Below, piece by piece: positions 25,629 to 33,387 of a stretch of 64,000 bases of DNA. The stretch comes from Kitasatospora phosalacinea (lineage in GTDB: Bacteria; Actinomycetota; Actinomycetes; Streptomycetales; Streptomycetaceae): NCBI RefSeq assembly GCF_030268885.1, contig NZ_BSSA01000021.1, positions 78,131-142,130 on the forward strand, written 5' to 3'. A program made the translations under genes and the position numbers. The stretch's first letter is position 1. Every line of letters starts with the position of its first letter. The notes beneath the pieces are model-generated. The model was not told the DNA's origin, did no database searches, and saw nothing but the letters and a program-made list of their open reading frames with translations.

Positions 25629-26315
25629 ATGGCGAGGCAAAAATCCGATACCCCTGGGCGGCTCGCACAGATCCGCCAGGCATACGTTATGACCAAGCAG
25701 GTCGACACCAAGATCGGCCTGATCATCGCCGGCGTCGGCCTGCTGACCTTCGGCGTGTTCCTCGCCATCGGCTTCGCACTGGACCACCCGATCTACCTGG
25801 GCATCCTCGGTTTCGTGGTGGCGGTGCTGGCGGTCGCGATCGTGTTCGGCCGCCGGGCCGAGCGGGCCGCGTTCGGGCAGATGGAGGGCCAGCCGGGCGC
25901 GGTCGCGGCGGTGCTGGGCAACATCCGGCGCGGCTGGAGCGCGAACCAGACCCCGGTCGCGGTCACCCGCAGCCAGGACGCGGTCTACCGGGCGGTCGGC
26001 CGGGCCGGCATCGCGCTGATCGGCGAGGGCAACCCGAACCGGGTGCGGCCGCTGCTGGCGTCCGAGAAGAAGAAGATGTCCCGGGTCGTCGGCGACATCC
26101 CGGTGCACGACATCATGGTCGGCAACGGCGAGGGCGAGATCCCGCTCAAGAAGCTGCAGATCCACCTGATGCGCCTGCCGCGGTCGATCAGCGCCGCCCA
26201 GGTCACCGAGACCAACGACCGGTTGCGCGCCCTCGGCGACCTGCTCTCCAAGGCGCCGATCCCCAAGGGCCCGATGCCGAAGGGCGCCCGGATGCCCAAG
26301 GGCGGCATGCGCTGA
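25629..26315 (+). CDS. DUF4191 membrane protein
   Basis: The 228-aa protein has two transmembrane helices (IGLIIAGVGLLTFGVFLAIGFAL and YLGILGFVVAVLAVAIVFG, about 29-70), followed by a cytoplasmic domain with NIRRGWSANQTPVAVTRSQDAVYRAVG and a basic Met/Pro-rich tail. It matches the conserved actinobacterial DUF4191 family found next to lipA; function unknown. ATG 25629 is preferred over 25620 because of the promoter spacing. Confidence 0.9.
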   Translation: MARQKSDTPGRLAQIRQAYVMTKQVDTKIGLIIAGVGLLTFGVFLAIGFALDHPIYLGILGFVVAVLAVAIVFGRRAERAAFGQMEGQPGAVAAVLGNIRRGWSANQTPVAVTRSQDAVYRAVGRAGIALIGEGNPNRVRPLLASEKKKMSRVVGDIPVHDIMVGNGEGEIPLKKLQIHLMRLPRSISAAQVTETNDRLRALGDLLSKAPIPKGPMPKGARMPKGGMR

Positions 26316-26357
26316 CCGGCGCCACTCCCCCGTTCGACACCACCCCGTCCAACACCA

Positions 26358-26444
26358 CGGCCCCGCCCGCGAGGTTCCTCCTCGGCGAGCGGGGCCGTTC
26401 GACGCTCCGGGCCGTTCGACGCTCCGGGCCGTTCGACGCTCCGG
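26358..26444. terminator. Hairpin plus 17-bp tandem repeat between convergent genes
   Basis: CGGCCCCGC (26358-26366) pairs with GCGGGGCCG (26389-26397), a 9-bp stem with a 22-nt loop. It overlaps a tandem array of GCCGTTCGACGCTCCGG in three perfect copies (26394, 26411, 26428). The array ends 13 bp before the stop codon of the convergent RDD gene. Confidence 0.7.
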
Positions 26445-26457
26445 GCCTCGGCCGGGG

Positions 26458-26925
26458 CTAGATCCGGACCTCGACGGTGCCGACGGCCTTGTCGTGCAGG
26501 CCGCGGGTGTCGCGGTCCCAGACGGCGGCCGGGATGACCAGGCAGAGCAGCAGGGTGCGCAGCAGCACCTGCGGGATGGTGGCGCGGGTGCCGTCCAGCC
26601 GGACCACCCGCAGGCCGAACAGGCGCTTGCCGATGGTGGTGCCGGTGGTGGCCAGGAACAGCACCGTCATCGCGTAGAACAGCGGGGTGGTCCACAGGTT
26701 GGCGGAGCTCTGCTCGCCCTTGGCGAGCAGGCCGTAGGCGACCAGGCTGACCAGCCAGCCGTCGACGAAGAGCGCGCCGATCCGGCGGCCGGGGCCGGCC
26801 ATCGAGCCGGGACCGGTCCGCGGGAGGCCGAGGCGCTCGCCGCGGTAGCCGAATTCGGCGCCCATCTTCTCGGCGGCCGCCTTCGGGCCGTCGATCCACG
26901 ATCCGAGTGCTTCTCTGGTGTCCAC
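26458..26925 (-). CDS. RDD family membrane protein
   Basis: The 155-aa protein has the RDD-type motif GRRIGALFVDGWLVSLV and the conserved TTGTTIGKRLFGLRVV, with three hydrophobic helices. RDD proteins are small multi-pass membrane proteins of mostly unknown function, some implicated in ion exchange. It starts with GTG at 26925; TAGGGT (minus strand, 26932-26937) ends 6 nt upstream, so the mRNA is probably leaderless. It is divergent from glnA. Confidence 0.88.
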   Translation of the reverse strand: MDTREALGSWIDGPKAAAEKMGAEFGYRGERLGLPRTGPGSMAGPGRRIGALFVDGWLVSLVAYGLLAKGEQSSANLWTTPLFYAMTVLFLATTGTTIGKRLFGLRVVRLDGTRATIPQVLLRTLLLCLVIPAAVWDRDTRGLHDKAVGTVEVRI

Positions 26926-27122
26926 GAATCCACCCTAACCGGGCTTACGGCCGGGGCCGGTGGCGGCCCCGGGGCGCGGCGCGCCGGGGCGCGTTCCCGC
27001 CCGGGTGAACCCGGTGCGACCGACTGCCACCAGTGGTCTATACCTGTGAGTGATCACCGGCAGGTCGGGGCAGGGATTTTGCCCGGAACCGTCCTGCTTT
27101 GCCAGCCGTCCAAGTGGCCTGG

Positions 27123-27160
27123 TTAACATGTGGGAAACAAGCGAGTCACGAACCCGAAAC
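27123..27160 (+). promoter_or_regulatory. GlnR box upstream of glnA
   Basis: The spaced elements TTAAC-n6-GAAAC-n6-GTCAC-n6-GAAAC (27123-27127, 27134-27138, 27145-27149, 27156-27160) match the two-half-site GlnR consensus gTnAc-n6-GaAAc repeated in tandem at an exact 22-bp period. GlnR activates glnA under nitrogen limitation in Streptomyces. TATCGT at 27171-27176 is a possible -10. The rest of the 322-bp interval shows no gene. Confidence 0.85.
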
Positions 27161-27247
27161 GGGCCGTTCCTATCGTGAGCCCCCTGCACCGGGGCTCCTG
27201 TCGCCCCTGACGGAGACTCAGACCGTGCACGCCGAGGAGGAGTACGG

Positions 27248-28660
27248 ATGTTCACCAACGCCGACGAGGTGAAGCAGTACATCGCGGACAACGACGTCAA
27301 GTTCGTCGACGTCCGGTTCTGCGACCTGCCGGGCGTGCTGCAGCACTTCTCGGTCCCGGCCGCCACCTTCGACCCGGCCGAGACCCTGATGTTCGACGGC
27401 TCCTCGATCCGCGGCTTCCAGGCCATCCACGAGTCCGACATGGCCCTGGTGCCCGACCTCGCCACCGCCCGGCTGGACCCGTTCCGCGCCGAGAAGCACC
27501 TCAACATCAACTTCTTCATCCAGGACCCGATCACCGGCGAGGCGTACAGCCGCGACCCCCGCAACGTCGCCCGCAAGGCCGAGGCGTACCTGGCCTCCTC
27601 CGGCATCGCCGACACCGCCTACTTCGGGCCCGAGGCCGAGTTCTACGTCTTCGACTCGGTGCGCTTCGAGACCTCCGCCAACGCCTCCTACTACCACATC
27701 GACTCGGTGGCCGGCGCCTGGAACACCGGCTCCGCCGAGGGCGACGTGCGCGGCTACAAGGTCAAGTACAAGGGCGGCTACTTCCCCGTCCCGCCGGTCG
27801 ACCACTTCGCCGACCTGCGCGCCGAGATGTCCCTCGAACTCGCCAAGGCCGGGCTGGAGGTCGAGCGCCAGCACCACGAGGTCGGCACCGCCGGACAGGC
27901 CGAGATCAACTACAGGTTCAACACCCTGCTGCACGCCGCCGACGACCTGATGCTGTTCAAGTACATCATCAAGAACGTCGCCTGGCGGGCCGGGAAGACG
28001 GCCACCTTCATGCCCAAGCCGATCTTCGGCGACAACGGCTCCGGCATGCACGTCCACCAGTCGCTGTGGACCGGCGGCAACCCGCTCTTCTACGACGAGC
28101 AGGGCTACGCGGGCCTGTCCGACACCGCCCGCTACTACATCGGCGGCATCCTCAAGCACGCCCCGTCGCTGCTCGCCTTCACCAACCCCTCGGTGAACTC
28201 CTACCACCGCCTCGTCCCCGGCTTCGAGGCCCCGGTCAACCTGGTCTACTCCCAGCGCAACCGCTCCGCCGCGATCCGCATCCCGATCACCGGCTCCAAC
28301 GCCAAGGCCAAGCGCATCGAGTTCCGCGCCCCCGACCCGGCCTCCAACCCGTACCTGGCCTTCTCCGCCATGCTGATGGCCGGCCTCGACGGCATCAAGA
28401 ACAAGATCGAGCCGCTCGAGCCCGTCGACAAGGACCTCTACGAGCTCGCCCCCGACGAGCACGCCGCCGTCCCCCAGGTCCCCGCCTCCCTCGGCGCCGT
28501 CCTCGACGCCCTGGAGGCCGACCACGAGTACCTCCTCGCGGGCGGCGTCTTCACCAGCGACCTGATCGAGACGTGGATCGACTACAAGCGCACCCACGAG
28601 ATCGCCCCGATCGCGCTGCGGCCGCACCCGCACGAGTTCGAGCTGTACTACGACCTGTAG
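27248..28660 (+). CDS. glnA: Type I glutamine synthetase
   Basis: GlnA makes glutamine from glutamate, ammonia and ATP and is the main nitrogen assimilation enzyme. The 470-aa protein has MFDGSSIRGFQAIHESDM, the metal-site ESEAEFYVFD-like GPEAEFYVFDSVRF, KPIFGDNGSGMHVHQSLW, and NRSAAIRIPITGS. The segment VDKDLYELAPDE carries the tyrosine adenylylated by GlnE, so it is a regulated GSI-beta enzyme. A GAGGAGGAG site precedes the ATG. GlnR sites lie upstream. Confidence 0.98.
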   Translation: MFTNADEVKQYIADNDVKFVDVRFCDLPGVLQHFSVPAATFDPAETLMFDGSSIRGFQAIHESDMALVPDLATARLDPFRAEKHLNINFFIQDPITGEAYSRDPRNVARKAEAYLASSGIADTAYFGPEAEFYVFDSVRFETSANASYYHIDSVAGAWNTGSAEGDVRGYKVKYKGGYFPVPPVDHFADLRAEMSLELAKAGLEVERQHHEVGTAGQAEINYRFNTLLHAADDLMLFKYIIKNVAWRAGKTATFMPKPIFGDNGSGMHVHQSLWTGGNPLFYDEQGYAGLSDTARYYIGGILKHAPSLLAFTNPSVNSYHRLVPGFEAPVNLVYSQRNRSAAIRIPITGSNAKAKRIEFRAPDPASNPYLAFSAMLMAGLDGIKNKIEPLEPVDKDLYELAPDEHAAVPQVPASLGAVLDALEADHEYLLAGGVFTSDLIETWIDYKRTHEIAPIALRPHPHEFELYYDL

Positions 28661-28668
28661 GACCCCCG

Positions 28669-28760
28669 CCGACCTGCGGAAACGCGGTCGTCTCCTCGTC
28701 GTTCCGCAGGTCGGGCAGGTCCTGACCTGCGGAAACGCAGGGAGAGGGGTCGGCGACCCC
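28669..28760. terminator. Competing hairpins downstream of glnA
   Basis: Stem 1 pairs 28669-28681 with 28702-28714 (13 bp, 20-nt loop). The same right arm can instead pair with 28724-28734 (11 bp, 11-nt loop), because GACCTGCGGAAACGC occurs twice (28671, 28724). A further small hairpin GGGGTC/GACCCC sits at 28746-28760. The interval lies between convergent genes and probably terminates both. Confidence 0.65.
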
Positions 28761-28791
28761 GGGCGGCACGCCGTTTCGCCACGTCCGGCGG

Positions 28792-29931
28792 TCATCGCCC
28801 GCGGTTGCCGCCCCTGCGGTCGAACAGCGTGACCACGCTCTGCGGTGCCTCCCGGCCGAAGAAGACCTCCAGGTTCCGCGCGGAGCGGGCGGCGGCGTCG
28901 CTGCTGCGCGGGAACATCCGCTCCTCGTAGGCGGCGAGCGCGGTCTCGGTGTCGGGTCGGGCGGCCAACTCGCCCGCCAGGTCGGCGCCGTCGTACATGG
29001 CGAGGTTCGCGCCCTCGCCGGCGAAGGGCGACATCAGGTGCGCGGCGTCACCGACGAGCGTCACTCCGGGCACCCTGTTCCATTCGAGCCCGACGGGAAG
29101 GGCGTGGATCGGCCGCAGGAAGGGCTCCGACTCGCTCCGTGTCACGAAGGCGGTGAGCAGCGGTGACCAGCCGTCGAATTCGCGGGCGATCCGGTCGAGG
29201 GCGGCGGCCCGGTCGCCGGGGCCGATCGACCTCAGCCACTCCTCGGACCTGTTCAGCGCCGCGTATCCGCGCACGGGGCCGTCCGCGTAGCGGTGGACGA
29301 TGATGCCCCTGCCCGGGGCGAGCGCCATCAGCGTGCCGCTGCCGATCGCGGCCACGCTCGCCCGGTGGTTCCGGCCGTCCGGCGTGAGGGCGATCTCGAC
29401 GAAGCAGGTTCCGCTGTAGCGGGGCGTGGCGGGGGTGAGCAGGGGTCGCACCTTCGACCAGGCGCCGTCCGCGCCGATGACGACGTCGGCGCGCGTGGTG
29501 GAGCCTTCCGCGAAGGTGAGCTCGTGGCCGCCCTCCGAGCGGGGCCGGACCGAGGTGAGCTTGTGGCCCCACCGGATCGTCCCGGGTGCCAGCGAGTCGA
29601 CGAGCAGGCGCCGCAGTTCGCCGCGGTCGACCTCCGGGCGGGCCGTTCCCGGGTCCGCGGGCCGGTCGAACAGGACCGTGCCGTGGCGGTCGGCCACGCG
29701 CTTGGCGTCCTCGCCCGGGCGGACCAGGGCGAGGAACTCGTCGTACAGGCCCGCTGCGCGCAGCGCGACCTGCCCGGTCTCCTCGTGGATGTCGAGCAGG
29801 CCGCCCTGGGCGCGGGTCGTCGCCGAGGCTTCGCTCTCGTAGACCGTCGCGGTGAGGCCGTGGGCCTGGAGCACCCGGGCGAGCGTGAGCCCGCCGAGTC
29901 CCGCTCCGACGACGGCGATGGTCTTCTGCAT
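28792..29931 (-). CDS. FAD-dependent monooxygenase, Tet(X)-like
   Basis: The 379-aa class A flavoprotein monooxygenase has the N-terminal FAD motif IAVVGAGLGGLTLARVL, the middle VDRGELRRLLVDSL and ADVVIGADGAWSKVRPLL, and the C-terminal GDAAHLMSPFAGEGANLAMYDGADL. The GGLLDIHEETGQVAL segment and overall block order resemble Tet(X) and its relatives, which hydroxylate tetracyclines, but many actinobacterial relatives have other substrates. ATG 29931 has GGAG 6 nt upstream. Activity on tetracycline is not established. Confidence 0.85.
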   Translation of the reverse strand: MQKTIAVVGAGLGGLTLARVLQAHGLTATVYESEASATTRAQGGLLDIHEETGQVALRAAGLYDEFLALVRPGEDAKRVADRHGTVLFDRPADPGTARPEVDRGELRRLLVDSLAPGTIRWGHKLTSVRPRSEGGHELTFAEGSTTRADVVIGADGAWSKVRPLLTPATPRYSGTCFVEIALTPDGRNHRASVAAIGSGTLMALAPGRGIIVHRYADGPVRGYAALNRSEEWLRSIGPGDRAAALDRIAREFDGWSPLLTAFVTRSESEPFLRPIHALPVGLEWNRVPGVTLVGDAAHLMSPFAGEGANLAMYDGADLAGELAARPDTETALAAYEERMFPRSSDAAARSARNLEVFFGREAPQSVVTLFDRRGGNRGR

Positions 29932-30099
29932 GATGCGCTCCTGTGTGGCACCGACAGGCGTCGGTGGCGGTCGGCGCCGGGAGCGGACGGGGTGTCCGTT
30001 CTCGGCCGGAGACGCTCACCGATCAGAGGCATCTGCATCGATGTACGAGCGGTGCCCGGCGGACGGACCTGCGGGACACCGTTTTTCGCGACCCTGCGA

Positions 30100-30625
30100 C
30101 TATAGCCCGGTCTCCGCGACCCGCAGGATCCGCTCGACTCCCTCCCGGTAGCTCGTGACCCGGAACTCGGGGAAGCGGGCCGCGAACTTCGAGCTGGCGA
30201 AGACGTTGTCGGCGCGGTAGCGGACGAGCAGCTCGTACATCTCGTCGAGCGGCTCGACGAAGCGGCGCCCGAGGCGGAAGGCGAGCATCGGCAGCACCGT
30301 GTAGCCGATGCTGCGGCCGGTGACCTCGCCGGCGATCCCGATGAGCTGGGCTTAGGACTGCCGGTCCGGGTCGACGGGCAGGTGCCACGTCTGGCCGTAG
30401 GCGTCCGGCGTGTTGCCGAGCAGGGCGAGGGCGCGGCTCGCGTCGGGGGTCCAGATCAGGGAGCGCTCGGCACGGGCGTCGATCGGGACGAACGGCCGCT
30501 TGCCCGCCTTGATCCGGTCGAACACCAGCGAGTTCGTGTAGCTCTTCGTCCGGCCGGGCCCGTAGAACTCGGGCGCGCGGCCGATCAGGGCTTCGACCCG
30601 CCCGGCCTGCACGAAGGAAGAAGAA
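30100..30625 (-). pseudogene. Remnant of an NAD-dependent epimerase/NmrA-type gene
   Basis: Two consecutive fragments share one frame: VEALIGRAPEFYGPGRTKSY through PDAYGQTWHLPVDPDRQS, then a TAA at 30352-30354, then AQLIGIAGEVTGRSIG through REGVERILRVAETGL. The whole reads as the C-terminal half of an extended SDR/epimerase interrupted by one nonsense codon. The 5' half including the NAD-binding motif is missing; it is replaced by a dehydrogenase fragment. No functional product is expected. Confidence 0.8.
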
Positions 30626-30754
30626 GAAGTGGAGGTCCGAGCCGCAGATACCGGCGAAGGCGTTGCGCAGCTTCACCTGCCCCGGGCCGGGAACGGCCTC
30701 CGGCGCCTCCTCGACCCGGAGGTCCTCCTTGCCGTAGAACCGCGCTGCCTTCAT
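30626..30754 (-). pseudogene. Truncated zinc-type alcohol dehydrogenase N-terminus fused to the epimerase remnant
   Basis: The frame starts with ATG at 30754 and encodes MKAARFYGKEDLRVEEAPEA followed by GICGSDLH, the start of a 2,3-butanediol/threonine-dehydrogenase-like enzyme including the first zinc-ligand cysteine. After residue 42 homology stops at a GAA-rich run (GGAAGAAGAAGAAGTGG on the plus strand, 30612-30628) and the epimerase fragment begins. This looks like a deletion joining two genes. Confidence 0.75.
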
Positions 30755-31158
30755 CCCCTGCTCCTTCTCCGGGGCCCCGGTCCCACCGGGCACCCATGAC
30801 ACGAACCGCCTGGCGCGAAAGCCGCTCCGAGAACGACGGCGGGCGGTTCCGCCCTGTCGCCGTGTTCCTCCGTCGGCTCGCGGCCCTGGCGTCCGCCCCA
30901 CCCTCGGCCCGCCCCCGGCACCGCGGGCCACCGCCGGACACGGCGGAATCCAAGGAGCCGACCTGCCGTTCGCGCGCCCGCCGGGCAGGGGCGGCTGCCG
31001 AAGCGCGGTCGCCCGACGGAGACGGGGTTGCGCTCGGCCGAGCGGGGGGTGGTCGCGCTTCAAGGGACCCGACGACCCGCTGACGCCCGATCAGCTGCTT
31101 CCGTCGGTCCGTCTCCGCCGTGGACACAGGCCGAGCGGGTTCGGTGCGGTACGCCTTC
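30755..31158. other. 404-bp region without a supported gene
   Basis: No reading frame here has a recognisable domain or convincing ribosome-binding site on either strand. A small inverted repeat CCCGGT/ACCGGG lies near 30777-30791. It is probably the decayed flank of the adjacent pseudogenes. Confidence 0.5.
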
Positions 31159-31347
31159 TCAGCGCGGGGGCTGGTCCTCGCGGAGGGCGAGGCCGTTGCG
31201 GATGCCTCGGATGACGGCTCCGGTGATGACGACGGGGATGCCGATCCAGACGGCCGCGGTGGAGGGGACGCCGAGGACGACGAGGACGACGACGAGCGTC
31301 AGGGCACCGAAGGTGAGCAGGGTGGCGAAGAGCAGGTTGCGTGTCAT
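31159..31347 (-). CDS. Small two-helix membrane protein, 62 aa
   Basis: The product begins MTRNLLFATLLTFGALTLVV, continues with a second hydrophobic stretch (AAVWIGIPVVITGAVIRGI) and ends in a polar tail LALREDQPPR. I do not recognise a family. TACGGT (minus strand, 31355-31360) ends 7 nt before the ATG, so a leaderless mRNA is likely, which supports it as a real gene. Confidence 0.6.
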   Translation of the reverse strand: MTRNLLFATLLTFGALTLVVVLVVLGVPSTAAVWIGIPVVITGAVIRGIRNGLALREDQPPR

Positions 31348-31403
31348 GGGGAGAACCGTACGAGCGCGGAAGTGGCACCGGCCAACGGCTTTTCCGGAGG
31401 GCA

Positions 31404-31446
31404 GCGCCCGCGGCCCGTGACCTTCGAGGTCACGGGCCGCGGGGCG
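31404..31446 (-). terminator. Strong hairpin after the NmrA-like gene
   Basis: A perfect 15-bp stem (31408-31422 with 31428-31442) with loop TTCGA extends further with one bulged base. It lies just after the stop of the minus-strand NAD(P)-binding gene. Confidence 0.85.
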
Positions 31447-31450
31447 CTGG

Positions 31451-32095
31451 TCAGCCGACCGCGATGACCTCGCGGTGGTGGTCGTCCCGGGTGGCGACGT
31501 CCACCAGGGCGACGGCCAGGTCGGCGTAGGAGAAGGCGGGGGCGCCCTCCTCGGTCGGCAGTACGCCGGGGCCGCCGACGCGGTAGCTGCCGGTGCGTTC
31601 GGCGTCGGCGTCCAGGACGGTGGGCGGCGGGGTCACGACGACCCAGTCCAGTGCGCTGGCGCGGTAGACGTCGTTCTCCACCGAGTGGCCGATCGAGAAC
31701 TGCCGGTACTCCTCCGGGAATCCGGGCGAGTCGTGCACGGCCACCCCCGGGGCCGCCTCCAGGGCGGTGCCCACGCCGACCGCGACCAGGCGGCTGACGC
31801 CGGCCTCGGTCAGGCCCGCGACCAGGGCCCGGGAGACCTCGCCGTAGAAGTCGGCCGGGGCCACGTCGGCCCGGAACACCGTGGAGATCACGGCGTCGTG
31901 GCCGGCGGCGACGGCCGCGACGCTCCCCGCCTCGGTGACGTCGCCCTCGACGAGGGTCACGCCCTCGGCCGCGAGCTGCCGGTGCTTCGCCGCGTCCCGC
32001 ACCACGGCGGTCACCCGGTGCCCGCGGGTGACGGCCTCGGCGACGGCACGGCGTCCGGCGTTGCCGCCCGCGCCGAACACAACGATCCTGCTCAT
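31451..32095 (-). CDS. NAD(P)H-binding NmrA/SDR-like protein
   Basis: The 214-aa protein starts MSRIVVFGAGGNAGRRAVAE, an atypical-SDR nucleotide motif, with VEGDVTEAGSVAAVAAGHDAVIS and a C-terminal FSYADLAVALVDVATRDDHHRE typical of the NAD(P)H-binding (YwnB/NmrA-like) family. These may act as redox sensors or reductases. GGAGGG lies about 11 nt before the ATG. It lies downstream of an HxlR regulator on the same strand, a pairing commonly seen for quinone or electrophile response. Confidence 0.87.
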   Translation of the reverse strand: MSRIVVFGAGGNAGRRAVAEAVTRGHRVTAVVRDAAKHRQLAAEGVTLVEGDVTEAGSVAAVAAGHDAVISTVFRADVAPADFYGEVSRALVAGLTEAGVSRLVAVGVGTALEAAPGVAVHDSPGFPEEYRQFSIGHSVENDVYRASALDWVVVTPPPTVLDADAERTGSYRVGGPGVLPTEEGAPAFSYADLAVALVDVATRDDHHREVIAVG

Positions 32096-32251
32096 GGAAC
32101 TGCTTCCCTCCGTAGCGCTCCGCCGGTTCCCCGGCCCGCTCCGCGAAGCTATCCGCCGACCCCTCGGTTACCGCAACGATAGGAAGGGGGCCTGCGGAGG
32201 ACCCGGGCCGCGGAGGCGTACGGGGGCGGGGCCCCGGCGCTGCCCGGCGGG

Positions 32252-32617
32252 TCAGGAGGCGTTGTCGTAGGCCTCGCGGGCGTCGATCAGTTCGGGCAGG
32301 TGCCGGTCGGCCCAGGCGCACCAGGCCGCCATGGGGTCCAGCAACGAGCGCCCCAGCTCGGTCAGTTCGTACTCGACGCGCGGCGGCACCCCCGGGTAGG
32401 AGGTGCGGGTGACGAGCCCGTCCCGCTCCATGGCGCGCAGGGACTCGGAGAGGACCTTGGGCGTGATGCCCCGGAGCGGGACCTGGAGTTCCGAGAAGCG
32501 GCGCTTGCCGGTCTTCAGGCAGGTGATGATCTTCGGGGCCCACTTGTTGTTCATGCGCATGGGCAGCACCTGCACCTGGCAGGAGGAGAACATGTCGGCG
32601 TCAAGCGGATCGCTCAT
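32252..32617 (-). CDS. HxlR-family transcriptional regulator
   Basis: The 121-aa winged-helix protein has NNKWAPKIITCLKTGKRRFSELQ, GITPKVLSESLRAMERDGLVTR and VEYELTELGRSLLDPMAAW, the HxlR core. An N-terminal cysteine (SSCQV, about residue 13) is at the position used for redox or electrophile sensing in family members. The start at 32617 fits TACAAT on the minus strand (32626-32631), 8 nt upstream, giving a near-leaderless mRNA. Its target is probably the adjacent NmrA-like gene. Confidence 0.88.
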   Translation of the reverse strand: MSDPLDADMFSSCQVQVLPMRMNNKWAPKIITCLKTGKRRFSELQVPLRGITPKVLSESLRAMERDGLVTRTSYPGVPPRVEYELTELGRSLLDPMAAWCAWADRHLPELIDAREAYDNAS

Positions 32618-32679
32618 GCTTCCGGATTGTAGTGGCGACGCCTCCGCCCCAACTCCCTTGCGGGGCAGGGAGGTCGGGT

Positions 32680-33387
32680 TCACCGCTCCCCCGGGCCGCC
32701 CGCCGTGACCAGGCCGGACTCGTAGGCGGCGATCACGGCCTGGGCCCGGTCGCGGACGTCGAGCTTGGCGAAGAGCGAGGTGATGTGGTTCTTGACGGTG
32801 GAACGGCTGAGGTCGAGGGCCGCCGCGATGGCGTCGTTGTCGAGGCCGGTGGCGATCAGGCGCCAGACCTCGGTCTCCCGGGGGGTCAGCTCGGCCGCGG
32901 CGGGTCGCGGCGGGGCCGGGGCGGCCGGGCCCGGGGTGCGGACGTAGGTGGAGATCAGGCGGGTCAGCAGGCGCGGGGCGACCACCGCCTCGCCGGTGCG
33001 GACGGTGCGGATCGCCGCGGCGAGCTCCTCCGGCGAGACGTCCTTGGGGAGGAAGCCGCAGGCGCCGGCCCGGAGCGCGGCGACCACGTACTCGTCGAGG
33101 TCGAAGGTGCTGAGCGCGAGGACCCGGCAGTCGGGGAGGGTGCGGGCGAGTTCGCGGGTGGCTTCGACGCCGTCGAGGACGGGCATCCGGATGTCCATCA
33201 CCACCACGTCGGGGCGCAGCCGGTGGGCGAGCTCGACGGCGGCGGCGCCGTTCTCGGCCTCGCCGACGACGGTGAAGGCGGGGTCGGGCGAGAGGATCAG
33301 GCAGAGCCCGCGGCGCACCAGGGGCTGGTCGTCGGCGACCAGGATGCGGACGGGGGCCGTCGGGGTCGTCGGAGTCGTCGGGTTCAC
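32680..33387 (-). CDS. NarL/FixJ-family response regulator
   Basis: The 235-aa protein has a receiver domain (VRILVADDQPLVRRGL, the phosphoacceptor Asp in VVVMDIRMPVLDG, switch residue region LALSTFD and the lysine in FLPKDV) and a C-terminal LuxR-type HTH (LTPRETEVWRLIATGLDNDAIAAALDLSRSTVKNHITSLFAKLDV). The GTG start overlaps the kinase stop by 4 bp (GTGA), so translation is coupled. Its partner is the adjacent histidine kinase. Confidence 0.94.
   Translation of the reverse strand: MNPTTPTTPTAPVRILVADDQPLVRRGLCLILSPDPAFTVVGEAENGAAAVELAHRLRPDVVVMDIRMPVLDGVEATRELARTLPDCRVLALSTFDLDEYVVAALRAGACGFLPKDVSPEELAAAIRTVRTGEAVVAPRLLTRLISTYVRTPGPAAPAPPRPAAAELTPRETEVWRLIATGLDNDAIAAALDLSRSTVKNHITSLFAKLDVRDRAQAVIAAYESGLVTAGGPGER

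Noticed and set aside
28792..29931. Calling the flavin monooxygenase a tetracycline resistance gene
   Set aside because: Family resemblance to Tet(X) is visible, but many relatives act on other aromatics and no resistance context (regulator, efflux) is present.
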